From an uncultured bacterium (GTDB lineage Bacteria; Planctomycetota; UBA8742; UBA2392), in contig CALLQI010000010.1 in NCBI GenBank assembly GCA_938014885.1, positions 62,001 through 126,000 of the forward strand: a DNA stretch of 64,000 nucleotides. Direction: 5' to 3'. Position numbers and translations under genes: made by a program. Of the stretch, positions 56,329 through 64,000 are shown piece after piece. The notes below the pieces were generated by a model, which saw only the letters and a program-made list of their open reading frames with translations, was not told the origin of the DNA and searched no databases. Numbering within the stretch: position 1 is the first letter of the stretch; every line of letters begins with the position of its first letter.

Positions 56329-59118
56329 ATGGTCAGGTCGTGTGTGTTGTTCTTCTTACTTGCGATGGGTGCCGGGTCGCTGGCTGCCGTCCCTATCAAA
56401 CTTGAGTACTCGGTCACAGGTACGGGGCCATACACGTACACGTTCACGATGACGCTGGATAACAACGATAGCACCTGGACGGCCGGCTCCAACCAGGGCT
56501 GGGGGTGGTTGATCTTTGGCGACGCAATGAGCACTGCTTCGCCACTTACCGGCTGGGTTCTCACAAGTGCAGTCCCATCGCCCTGGACCGGGATGTCCAG
56601 TTCGGGCGGTGGCCACAATGGACCGACGTTCTCCAGCGTATCCACATACTGGGTTCCTACTGCGTTGAACGAAACGCGTACCTGGACCGGCACTTCCACG
56701 GCCAACCTAACCCAAGGCCAGATGCTGTGGTCCACGCTTCTCACCCAGAACAGCGCAGTGGGAGCCAACTTCACGGTCGCCAATCGCATTGATCCCAGTA
56801 TCACTGTGGCCAATGTTGCCGGCACGCAGACCGGCGTTGACTACAACGCACAGGGCGCGGGTAACAATGGCGTGGTGGCCGGTCGCTTCTCGTTGACCAG
56901 CAACCAATACTCCGGCGCGACGTTGAACTCGATTTCGGTTCAGGCGGCTGGAACAGGCAACGACCAGACCGACTTGAACTACGTCGCCGTTTTCCGTGAC
57001 GATGGCGACAACATATTCAACGCCGCAGACACGCAGATTGGCAGCACGGCCACAGGCTTCCCTGCCGACGACGGAACAGCCGTGTTTACAGTGCAGGCTG
57101 GACAAAACAGCTTCAGCACCAACGAAACAAGAAACTACTGGATCGTCGTGAAACTGTCCGGTCAGGCGTCACCCGGCGAGACGTTCACGCAGCGCATCAG
57201 CGACATCGGACTTGGAGGAAGCACTTTCAAGCTCGGCGTTCCCACGGCGCTCAATGCCGGATTGATTGTGAATACGCCCAACTTTGTGATTGCCGATGCG
57301 AGTGCCGGTACGGCGGCTACGGCATCCATCGGAACCGACGGCCATGTTTGCCAGACATTCACGGTGGCGTATGCGACCGGCCCGGATGACAAGCCTTCGA
57401 GCATCACCATCACGGGGCTTGGCACTGCCGATGAATCGACCGACCTTTCCGACGTTGAACTCTGGCACGACAGTGACAGCAGCGGCGACTTTGACGCACT
57501 GCTGGACACGCTTGTCGACAACGGCAGCTATGCGCTCGACAACGGTACGGTCGTGTTCGACATGACGTCGCACGCTAACTTCCAGGCGGGCAACACACGG
57601 CGGTTCTTCGTCGTCTATGACCTGAGCCTGTCGGGCAGCCAAGGTGAGACGTTCAGCTGCTATGTGTCAGCAGCGGCCAACGGTGCGGCCGGTGGCGTGG
57701 CATCTGGCCTGCCGACACCATCAACCAGCGGAACCGCTGGACTTGTGGTCGACGCCAACTCTCTGAACGTAACGCTGAACGGCCCGGGTTCCGCCACCGC
57801 TGTCGACAACGACGCATCCGGCGCCACCGGCGACGGTGAGCTGCTTTGCGATGTCACTCTGGCCGCGGCGCCGGGCGGTGACTGGACCATCAATACAATG
57901 ACGTTCGTAGCAACAGGCACCGGAAGCCACGACACGGCCTACAGCGAAGTTGCGCTTTACCGCGACAACGGCAACGGCACCTGGGATGGCGCTGGCACGG
58001 ACACTTTGGAAGGCACGGCGGCCACGAGCTTCAGCGCCAGTGATGATGTCGTCTTCAATGTGTCATCCTCACCAGCCATCACCGCGGGGACTTCGCGCCG
58101 ATACTTCCTGGTTGGTGTGCTGAACGGGACCGCGACTTCAGGACAGACATTCAACGCGCGACTCGACGCCATGACAGCCACACCGCCAGCTGGTGGCCAA
58201 GTTGTCGGACTGCCAACTTCCAACTCGACGGCGCTGGTGATTGCGGCCTCGGCGCTGACGGTCGCCAATGCGCCGGGGGCACCGGCAGCATTCCTGCATG
58301 ATTCCGGCACGACCCTGAACCATGCGTTGGCTCGCTTCCGGATGTCCGCCAGCAATGACAGCATCGACGTAAGCGGTGTCACGCTGACCACCGCGGGCAC
58401 GGGCAGCTGGACGACGGACGTTACCGCAGTGCAGGTATGGCAGGACAATGGCGACGGCCTGTTCAACAGCGGTACCGACACCATGCTCTTTGCCGGCACC
58501 GGCGGGGCGACGGTGGTCGCTGCGTTGACCAGCAACGTAACCGTACCCAACTCGGGCAGCGCTGACCTGTGGGTTGTGGTCAACTTGGCGGCAACCGCAG
58601 GAGCCGGGCTATCCAGCCCGGTGACCTTCAGCGCGTCGATTTCAGCAACCACGGACGTGGCCGCCACCAGCACTGTTCTGCTTGGCACGCCCGCACCGCA
58701 ATCGTCGGAGTTGAGCGCCGTGGACTTTTTCGTAACCACGTTTACGCCCGTGGCCGATGTGACCGGCGGTGGCTTGCCGATCACGATCACGGGTTCGGGT
58801 TTCGTCAGCCCGGTCACCGTGACTATCAACGGTGTGGTATGTCCGGGCACGGCAGTCGTGACGCCGACGCAGATCACCGGTCTGTTTGTACCGCCGGGCA
58901 GCGGGTCGAATCGCCCGATTGCCCTCACGAACGGCGGCATGGCACCGGTTACGTTGACGCAGACATTCTCGTACGGCAGCGGCGGCCTGTCGTCTGGAGG
59001 CGGTGGTGGTGGGGGAGGCGGCGGTGGTTGTGTCACCCAGGGCGCTGGCACCGGGGCTGTGATGCTGGCGGGATTTGCCCTGCTGGCTCTGTCGGCACGA
59101 CGCCGTCGGAAGGCGTAG
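56329..59118 (+). CDS. Large exported protein with repeated beta domains, IPT/TIG domain and C-terminal sorting-like tail
   Basis: The 929-residue protein has a signal peptide (MVRSCVLFFLLAMGAGSLAA). At least four related beta domains of about 150-165 residues follow. Each carries an Asp/Asn-rich loop that looks calcium-binding (FRDDGDNIFNAADTQIG, LWHDSDSSGDFDALLD, LYRDNGNGTWDGAGTD, VWQDNGDGLFNSGTD). An IPT/TIG-like domain comes next (about 800-880, GGGLPITITGSGFVSPVTV). The C-terminus is a glycine run, a single Cys, a hydrophobic helix and RRRRK, the plan of MYXO-CTERM/GlyGly-CTERM sorting tails. GGAG precedes ATG 56329. It is probably surface-displayed. The terminator at 59145 closes the unit. 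Confidence 0.88.
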   Translation: MVRSCVLFFLLAMGAGSLAAVPIKLEYSVTGTGPYTYTFTMTLDNNDSTWTAGSNQGWGWLIFGDAMSTASPLTGWVLTSAVPSPWTGMSSSGGGHNGPTFSSVSTYWVPTALNETRTWTGTSTANLTQGQMLWSTLLTQNSAVGANFTVANRIDPSITVANVAGTQTGVDYNAQGAGNNGVVAGRFSLTSNQYSGATLNSISVQAAGTGNDQTDLNYVAVFRDDGDNIFNAADTQIGSTATGFPADDGTAVFTVQAGQNSFSTNETRNYWIVVKLSGQASPGETFTQRISDIGLGGSTFKLGVPTALNAGLIVNTPNFVIADASAGTAATASIGTDGHVCQTFTVAYATGPDDKPSSITITGLGTADESTDLSDVELWHDSDSSGDFDALLDTLVDNGSYALDNGTVVFDMTSHANFQAGNTRRFFVVYDLSLSGSQGETFSCYVSAAANGAAGGVASGLPTPSTSGTAGLVVDANSLNVTLNGPGSATAVDNDASGATGDGELLCDVTLAAAPGGDWTINTMTFVATGTGSHDTAYSEVALYRDNGNGTWDGAGTDTLEGTAATSFSASDDVVFNVSSSPAITAGTSRRYFLVGVLNGTATSGQTFNARLDAMTATPPAGGQVVGLPTSNSTALVIAASALTVANAPGAPAAFLHDSGTTLNHALARFRMSASNDSIDVSGVTLTTAGTGSWTTDVTAVQVWQDNGDGLFNSGTDTMLFAGTGGATVVAALTSNVTVPNSGSADLWVVVNLAATAGAGLSSPVTFSASISATTDVAATSTVLLGTPAPQSSELSAVDFFVTTFTPVADVTGGGLPITITGSGFVSPVTVTINGVVCPGTAVVTPTQITGLFVPPGSGSNRPIALTNGGMAPVTLTQTFSYGSGGLSSGGGGGGGGGGGCVTQGAGTGAVMLAGFALLALSARRRRKA

Positions 59119-59144
59119 GCGGCAGCAACTGATTCAGCAACATG

Positions 59145-59170
59145 CGCGGGCGACGAATTCGTCGCCCGCG
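59145..59170. terminator. Perfect 26-bp palindrome terminator
   Basis: The 13-base half CGCGGGCGACGAA is followed by its exact complement, with TAGTTT after it on the right. It lies between the large exported protein and the convergent uvrD/pcrA gene and can serve both. Confidence 0.85.
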
Positions 59171-59197
59171 TAGTTTAACCCGGCCTAGTGTGCTGCT

Positions 59198-61465
59198 TTA
59201 CAGCTTTTCGAGGCGGGCGAACTCGGTTGCTAAGCTCTTTTCGCCCCAGCCGGGGAAGTTTACTTTGATGCGGCCGGAGGCGCTTACGTCCATTACTTTG
59301 CCTACTCCGAACACCGCGTGTCTTACCCGGTCGCCGCTGTGCAGCGTTGTGGCGTCGGCGGGTTCTTCTACGGGGCGGCCGGCTACGGCCTTCCTTGCCT
59401 GGCCCAAGTGATCGGCGGGGCCGTCTTCCACTGGCGGCACGTCGCCGAAGTCGAACGGGTCGTCGTTGTCATCGGTGCGCTGGGCCGGCTTCACGTTGCC
59501 TTTGAACCAGGCCGCGAAGTCGGTCACGGGCATGCCGCTGCCGCCGCTTTGGTCGTCTACTTCGGTCAGCTCGCCGGGCACTTCGTTCAGGAAGCGCGAG
59601 GGCGCGTTGCGTTGCGAACGCCCGAAGGCCTCACGGTGTCGCGCGTAGCTCAGCGTCAGGAAGCGCCGCGCGCGGGTGATGCCGACGTAACACAGCCGCC
59701 GCTCTTCCTCAATGTCGCCGTCGCCCTGGATGCTTCGCGCGTGGGGCAGCACGTTTTCTTCCATGCCGGTCAGGAACACGGCCGGGAACTCGAGGCCCTT
59801 GGCGCTGTGCAGGGTCATCAGCTTCACTGCTTCGCCATCTACATCCAGGCGGTCGGTGTCGCTGATCAGGGCCACCTGCTCAAGCCAACTTGACAGGTCA
59901 AGATCAGGGTTTTCCTGCCCGTGGGTGCGCGCGTCGGAGATGAGCTCCTTCACGTTCTCGATGCGGTCGGCGGCGCGCGGGTCCACGTCGGCCTCAAGCG
60001 CGCGCAGGTAGCCGCTGCCATCAAGCACCTTCTGCAGTACGTCTTCAATCGGGAACAGCTCGCCGGCCAGCACGTTGTCGAACACGGCCGCAAACTCGCG
60101 CAGGCCGCTGACTGCCTTTTTCTGCAAGCGCGCGATGCCGAGCTTGGCGGGGTCGCGCGCGGCATCAACCAGCGTCACGCCCTTGGCCAGTGCGGCCTCA
60201 TGCAGCTTGGCGATGGTGCCTTCGCCCACGCCGCGCGCGGGTCGTGTGATGGCGCGGGTGAAGGCCACCAGGTCGCGCGGGTTCACCAGCAGGCGCAGCC
60301 ACGCCAGCACATCCTTGATCTCGAGGCGCTGGTAAAACGCCACCGCGCCGACGATCTGGTAGGGGAGCTTGCGTTCACGCAACGCCTGTTCCAGCGCGCG
60401 GCTTTGGGCGTTGGTGCGGTAGAAGACCGCGACTTCACCCGGGCGCACGTCTTTCTCGCGCAGCTTTTCGATGCGCGCGGCGACCAGCCTGGCCTCGTGG
60501 GTTTCGGTCTGGCACTTGAGGATGCTGACGGGTGTGCCGGGCTCATTGTCGGTCGTGAGGTCCTTGTTCTTGCGCGCGAAGTTGTGCTTCACCAGCGCGT
60601 CGGCGGCCTTGACGATGGTGGCCGTGCTGCGGTAGTTGCGCCCCAGCACGACGGTCTTGGCGCCGCTGAAGTCGCGCTCAAAGTTCAGGATGTTCTTGAT
60701 GTCGGCGCCGCGCCAGCTGTAGATGCTCTGGTCCGGGTCGCCGGTAACGCAGATGTTGCGGTGGTTTTCAGCCAGCAGCTTGGCCAGGCGGTACTGGATC
60801 TGGTTGGTGTCCTGGTATTCGTCGATCAGCAGGTGCGTGAAGCGCCCTCGGTATTTCTCCAGCACGTCGTGGTGCTTCAGGAACAGCTCAAGCGGCCGCG
60901 TCAGCAGGTCGTCGAAGTCCATGGCGTTGGCCTGCACCAGCGCGTCTTGATAGCGCGCGAAGATGTCGGCGACGGCCTTGCTTGCGGGGTCAAAGGCCCC
61001 GGCGCGGAACGTCTCGGGCTCAATCCCGCGGTTCTTGGCGTCGCTGATCATGTGGCCGGCGGCGCTGGCGGTAACGAACGCGCTGTCGATCTTGAGTTCC
61101 TTCATGATCGAGCGGATCAGCGACTCGCGGTCGTCCGTGTCGTAGATGCTGAAATCGCGCGAGAAGCCAAGCCGGTCAGCCTCGCGCCGCATCAGCCACG
61201 CGCCGAAGCTGTGGAAGGTGCTGACGTGCAGCTCGTCGATGGGGTGAAAGCGCGCGACGCGGCTGCGCATTTCCGAGGCGGCCTTGTTGGTGAAGGTCAT
61301 GGCCAGGATGCGCCAGGGCTGGATGCCCGTGTCCAGCATGTGCGCGATGCGCGAGGTAATCACGCGCGTCTTGCCTGATCCCGGGCCGGCCAGCACCAGC
61401 AGCGGCCCGTCCAGGGTGGTGACGGCCTCGCGCTGTTCGGGATTCAGGTCATCCAGCAGTGACAT
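59198..61465 (-). CDS. UvrD/PcrA-type superfamily 1 DNA helicase
   Basis: The 755-residue helicase unwinds DNA in repair and plasmid-type replication. The SF1A motifs are present: LNPEQREAVTTLDGPLLVLA (Q motif and motif I, Walker A GPGSGKT at 27-33), LLIDEYQDTN (motif II), VTGDPDQSIYSWRGAD (motif III), VAVFYRTNAQSRALE (motif IV region), KLMTLHSAKGLEFPAVFLTG (motif V) and RRLCYVGITRAR (motif VI). The C-terminal 40 residues resemble the PcrA Tudor-like domain (LHSGDRVRHAVFGVGKVMDV), which binds RNA polymerase. No SD is visible at ATG 61465. It is divergent from the toroid protein. Confidence 0.95.
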   Translation of the reverse strand: MSLLDDLNPEQREAVTTLDGPLLVLAGPGSGKTRVITSRIAHMLDTGIQPWRILAMTFTNKAASEMRSRVARFHPIDELHVSTFHSFGAWLMRREADRLGFSRDFSIYDTDDRESLIRSIMKELKIDSAFVTASAAGHMISDAKNRGIEPETFRAGAFDPASKAVADIFARYQDALVQANAMDFDDLLTRPLELFLKHHDVLEKYRGRFTHLLIDEYQDTNQIQYRLAKLLAENHRNICVTGDPDQSIYSWRGADIKNILNFERDFSGAKTVVLGRNYRSTATIVKAADALVKHNFARKNKDLTTDNEPGTPVSILKCQTETHEARLVAARIEKLREKDVRPGEVAVFYRTNAQSRALEQALRERKLPYQIVGAVAFYQRLEIKDVLAWLRLLVNPRDLVAFTRAITRPARGVGEGTIAKLHEAALAKGVTLVDAARDPAKLGIARLQKKAVSGLREFAAVFDNVLAGELFPIEDVLQKVLDGSGYLRALEADVDPRAADRIENVKELISDARTHGQENPDLDLSSWLEQVALISDTDRLDVDGEAVKLMTLHSAKGLEFPAVFLTGMEENVLPHARSIQGDGDIEEERRLCYVGITRARRFLTLSYARHREAFGRSQRNAPSRFLNEVPGELTEVDDQSGGSGMPVTDFAAWFKGNVKPAQRTDDNDDPFDFGDVPPVEDGPADHLGQARKAVAGRPVEEPADATTLHSGDRVRHAVFGVGKVMDVSASGRIKVNFPGWGEKSLATEFARLEKL

Positions 61466-61561
61466 GATTGCGAGAATACCGGTGCCGGGCCGCTTGTTCT
61501 ACGGTGGGTTGCGGGGGCTTTGTTCGTATACTGTCTGCACGCCAAAACGTCGGAGCTGACC

Positions 61562-62803
61562 ATGAAGTTGAAGGCCCTCACGATAGTGCTGCTCAGCGCC
61601 TGCCTGCTCGCGTTTACGCATTCGCCCACGGTGTACGCCGTGGACGTTGATGAAATGGGCGACCCGCGCCCTGACGCCAACGACATGATCGTCGCCGCCG
61701 CCGTGGACCGCGGGCTTGCGCACCTGGCCAAGATCCAGAATTCGGACGGCAGCTGGTCCAACGACATCGGCAACAAGCTGGGCGACCGCTACCAGGTCAA
61801 CCGTAACGGCGTGAACAAGCCGCACGTGGGCGTCACCGCGATCTGCTGCATGGCCTTCATGTCGGCCGGGCACACGCCCTATCGCGGGCGCTACTACGAC
61901 GTAGTGGCGCGAGGCCTGAGTTTCATCCAGAACGCGACCGCCAAGAACGGCTGGATCAGCAAGCATGAGTCACGCATGTACAGCCACGCCTTTGCAACGC
62001 TGTTCCTGGCCGAGGTGTACGGGCAGACCAACAACAACGAGGCGCGTTCCAAGCTGCGTGACTCCATCGACTTCATTCAAAAGTCGCAGAATACGCAGGG
62101 TGCCTGGCGCTACAGCCCGGCGCAGCTTGATTCGGACATGTCGATCTGCGTGTGCCAGTTGCAGGCGATGCGTGCCGCCGCCAACGTCGGCGTCATCATT
62201 GACAAGGAAGACCTGCAGGTCGTTGAGCGCAACGGCGACAAAGTCGTGATCCACAAGGGCATCGAGGCCGCCAAGATGTACGTGCGCCGCAGCTATGTGC
62301 GCCCCGGCGACGCGGGCTTCAGCACGCCGGGCAGCTTCCGGTACCAGTTGGATTGGGACGGCCGCGCAACCTTTGCACTGACGGCGGCGGGCGTGGTGGC
62401 GCTGCAGAGCACGGGCGAATATGGCTCGCACAGTTACGTGGACCCGGCCGACGGGCGCACCTACACGATCGACTTTGCGCAAAGCATCCAGTTCCTGCGC
62501 AACAACCGGCCTGACCGCAGCGCGACGTACCTTTCGCCGGGCTGGCAGGGTTGCGATTACGGCTTCTGGTACGGGCACTACTATTCGGCGCAGGCGATGT
62601 ACCAGTACCAGTTCGTGAACCCTCGCTACTGGACCGAATGGAACGAGCAAAACCGCAAGCACTTCCTGAAGCTGCAGCACAGCAACGGCGCTTGGACCGA
62701 TGAAATCGGTGGCTGGAGCCCCGACAACAACGCCTTTGCAACCGCGATGGCATGCCTGATTTTGAGCATCCCGCGCGGGCTGCTGCCGATTTTCCAGGCC
62801 TGA
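61562..62803 (+). CDS. Exported prenyltransferase/squalene-oxidase-like alpha/alpha toroid protein
   Basis: The 413-residue protein has a signal peptide (MKLKALTIVLLSACLLAF) and repeated helical-pair units with the QW-like pattern of the terpene cyclase fold: LAHLAKIQNSDGSWSNDI, IDFIQKSQNTQGAWRYSP and KHFLKLQHSNGAWTDEIGGW. Export makes terpene cyclisation unlikely; related planctomycete proteins have no assigned role. ATG 61562 is set by GGAG. A -10-like TATACT lies at 61527-61532 without a good -35. The radical SAM gene starts one base after its stop, so the two form an operon. Confidence 0.85.
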   Translation: MKLKALTIVLLSACLLAFTHSPTVYAVDVDEMGDPRPDANDMIVAAAVDRGLAHLAKIQNSDGSWSNDIGNKLGDRYQVNRNGVNKPHVGVTAICCMAFMSAGHTPYRGRYYDVVARGLSFIQNATAKNGWISKHESRMYSHAFATLFLAEVYGQTNNNEARSKLRDSIDFIQKSQNTQGAWRYSPAQLDSDMSICVCQLQAMRAAANVGVIIDKEDLQVVERNGDKVVIHKGIEAAKMYVRRSYVRPGDAGFSTPGSFRYQLDWDGRATFALTAAGVVALQSTGEYGSHSYVDPADGRTYTIDFAQSIQFLRNNRPDRSATYLSPGWQGCDYGFWYGHYYSAQAMYQYQFVNPRYWTEWNEQNRKHFLKLQHSNGAWTDEIGGWSPDNNAFATAMACLILSIPRGLLPIFQA

Positions 62804-62804
62804 T

Positions 62805-63896
62805 ATGTCCGAGCTTTTCGACCCATCCGCGACCGTGCCCACCACCCACTGGCACACGTTGCCGGATGGGCGGGCCCAATGCGACATCTGCCCGCGCGAA
62901 TGCAAACTTGCCGATGGCCAGCGCGGCTTCTGCTTCGTGCGCGGCAACCAGGGCGGCAGGATTGTGCTGACCACCTTCGGCCGCAGCAGCGGCTTCTGCA
63001 TTGACCCCATCGAAAAGAAGCCGCTGGCACACTTCCTGCCGGGCACGCCGGTGCTCAGCTTCGGCACTGCGGGCTGCAACCTCGGTTGCCGCTTCTGCCA
63101 GAACTGGGACATCAGCAAATCGCGCGAAGTGGACACACTGAACGACCAGGCCGACCCGGACACAATCGCCCGCGCCGCGCAGGCCACGGGCTGCCGCAGT
63201 GTGGCCTTCACGTACAACGACCCGGTGATTTTTCATGAATACGCGATTGCCGTGGCGCAGGCCTGTCGCGCGCGCGGCATCCGCACCGTGGCCGTCACCG
63301 CGGGCTACCAGAACGCTGACGCCCGGCGTGAGTTTTACCAGCACATGGATGCCGCCAACGTGGACCTGAAGGGCTTCACGGAAGAGTTCTACCAGCGCGT
63401 GTGCATCGGCCACCTGCAGCCGGTGCTGGACACGCTGAAGTACATCCGCCATGAAACGAAGTGCTGGCTTGAGATCACGACGCTGCTGATCCCCGGCAAG
63501 AATGACTCGGATGCTGAGCTGCAGCGCCTTGCCGAATGGTGCGCGCGTGAACTGGGGCCGGATGTGCCTCTGCATTTCTCGGCCTTTCACCCGGACTTCA
63601 AGATGCTGGATGTGCCGGCCACACCGGCCGAGACGCTGACCCGCGCGCGGCGCATCGCGATGAAGGCGGGGCTGCGTTACGTGTACACCGGCAACGTGCA
63701 TGATGTGGCCGGCGACACAACCAGTTGCCACCACTGCGGCGAAAAGCTGATCGTGCGCGACTGGTACACGCTGCTGCAATGGAACTTGCGCGACGGCGCC
63801 TGCCCCAAGTGTGGCACCGCCTGCGCCGGCGTGTTCGAAGCCAAACCCGGCACGTGGGGAGCCCGCAGGCAACCGGTAAGGCTGCGCGACTTTTAG
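62805..63896 (+). CDS. amrS: AmmeMemoRadiSam system radical SAM enzyme
   Basis: The 363-residue protein is the radical SAM member (AmrS) of the AmmeMemoRadiSam trio, whose function is not established. The 4Fe-4S site is Cys91-x3-Cys95-x2-Cys98 (AGCNLGCRFCQNWDIS). An N-terminal cysteine segment (CDICPRECKLADGQRGFC) and the family signature VAFTYNDPVIFHEYA are present. The C-terminus has a zinc-ribbon-like pair (CHHCG and CPKCG). The start is ATG 62805, one base after the upstream stop. The AmmeMemo partner protein is not in the window and may lie downstream. A two-armed repeat begins at its stop codon. Confidence 0.92.
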   Translation: MSELFDPSATVPTTHWHTLPDGRAQCDICPRECKLADGQRGFCFVRGNQGGRIVLTTFGRSSGFCIDPIEKKPLAHFLPGTPVLSFGTAGCNLGCRFCQNWDISKSREVDTLNDQADPDTIARAAQATGCRSVAFTYNDPVIFHEYAIAVAQACRARGIRTVAVTAGYQNADARREFYQHMDAANVDLKGFTEEFYQRVCIGHLQPVLDTLKYIRHETKCWLEITTLLIPGKNDSDAELQRLAEWCARELGPDVPLHFSAFHPDFKMLDVPATPAETLTRARRIAMKAGLRYVYTGNVHDVAGDTTSCHHCGEKLIVRDWYTLLQWNLRDGACPKCGTACAGVFEAKPGTWGARRQPVRLRDF

Positions 63897-63999
63897 GTTT
63901 GGAGGTTGGAGATTGGAGTTTGGAGGTTGGAAGTTGGAGGTTGGAGATTGAAGGCGGGAGGCGGGAGTAGCAGTAGCCTAACCCCAGACCCCAGACACC
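63897..63999. repeat. Two-armed word repeat (TTGGAG/GGCGGGAG arm, CCCCAGA arm)
   Basis: Immediately after the amrS stop, TTTGGAGGTTGGAGATTGG and related words repeat about seven times. They turn into GGCGGGAGGCGGGAG, then a short core, then TAACCCCAGACCCCAGACACC. It is cut by the window end. The left arm shares vocabulary with 12991-13036 and 26121-26166. Confidence 0.8.
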
Positions 64000-64000
64000 G

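Noticed and set aside
59921..61378. Open frame of 485 codons on the plus strand
   Set aside because: It is a shadow of the UvrD/PcrA gene, which has all helicase motifs on the minus strand.

Overview
The window looks like chromosomal DNA of a high-G+C Gram-negative bacterium, most probably an uncultured member of the Planctomycetota or a close PVC relative. The clues are a DUF1549/DUF1553 protein with a CxxCH motif, many exported proteins of unknown function, lipoproteins and an outer-membrane porin-like barrel, a homodimeric glycyl-tRNA synthetase, a retropepsin-PDZ protein, and intergenic spaces full of degenerate word-like repeats. This assignment is inferred from gene content, not from a marker phylogeny. 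I see no transposase, integrase, phage gene or CRISPR array.

Layout. 1-4.5 kb: a NapD-like protein, tRNA-Thr(CGU), a cytoplasmic HtrA-type protease, a 45-residue small protein, a lone nuoM, and a MerR regulator divergent from a 2Fe-2S ferredoxin. 4.5-16 kb: several membrane or exported proteins, a 740-residue regulator with a Fis-type HTH, a double retropepsin-PDZ protein, the DUF1549/DUF1553 protein and a thioredoxin-fold protein without the usual CxxC. 16-26 kb: a FecR-like protein, a nucleoside phosphorylase, a TPR protein, a VWA protein, a second ferredoxin, a methyltransferase, and an ATP-grasp plus UbiA-like pair.

26-37.4 kb: rpsB-tsf, then a four-gene leftward group (lipoprotein, 876-residue disordered tail-anchored protein, porin, SemiSWEET), rpsT and a VIT-type transporter. 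37.5-50.6 kb: lon divergent from an AsmA-like protein, a VWA-like lipoprotein, glyS, a HEAT-repeat protein, a 50-residue lipoprotein with pheS, and eno. 50.6-64 kb: ispD, rpsO-pnp, a Glu/Pro-rich protein bordered by inverted repeat arms, a large secreted protein with a C-terminal sorting-like tail, uvrD/pcrA, an exported alpha/alpha-toroid protein and the radical SAM protein AmrS.

How it works together: most of the window is housekeeping (translation, RNA decay, proteolysis, glycolysis, isoprenoid synthesis, repair) interspersed with cell-envelope genes. Transcription units are short, mostly one to four genes, and often end in strong GC-rich hairpins. Several leftward genes have recognisable sigma-70 promoters (TTGACA with TACACT or TAGATT).

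The most unusual signal is intergenic. At least a dozen spacers carry families of short degenerate words, often arranged as opposing arms around a unique core and often starting within a few bases of a stop codon. The most elaborate example (54541-55954) uses an 11-bp connector, ACGGCAACTGC, to join several different repeat words. It also occurs inverted on the other side of the gene at 54658-55602.
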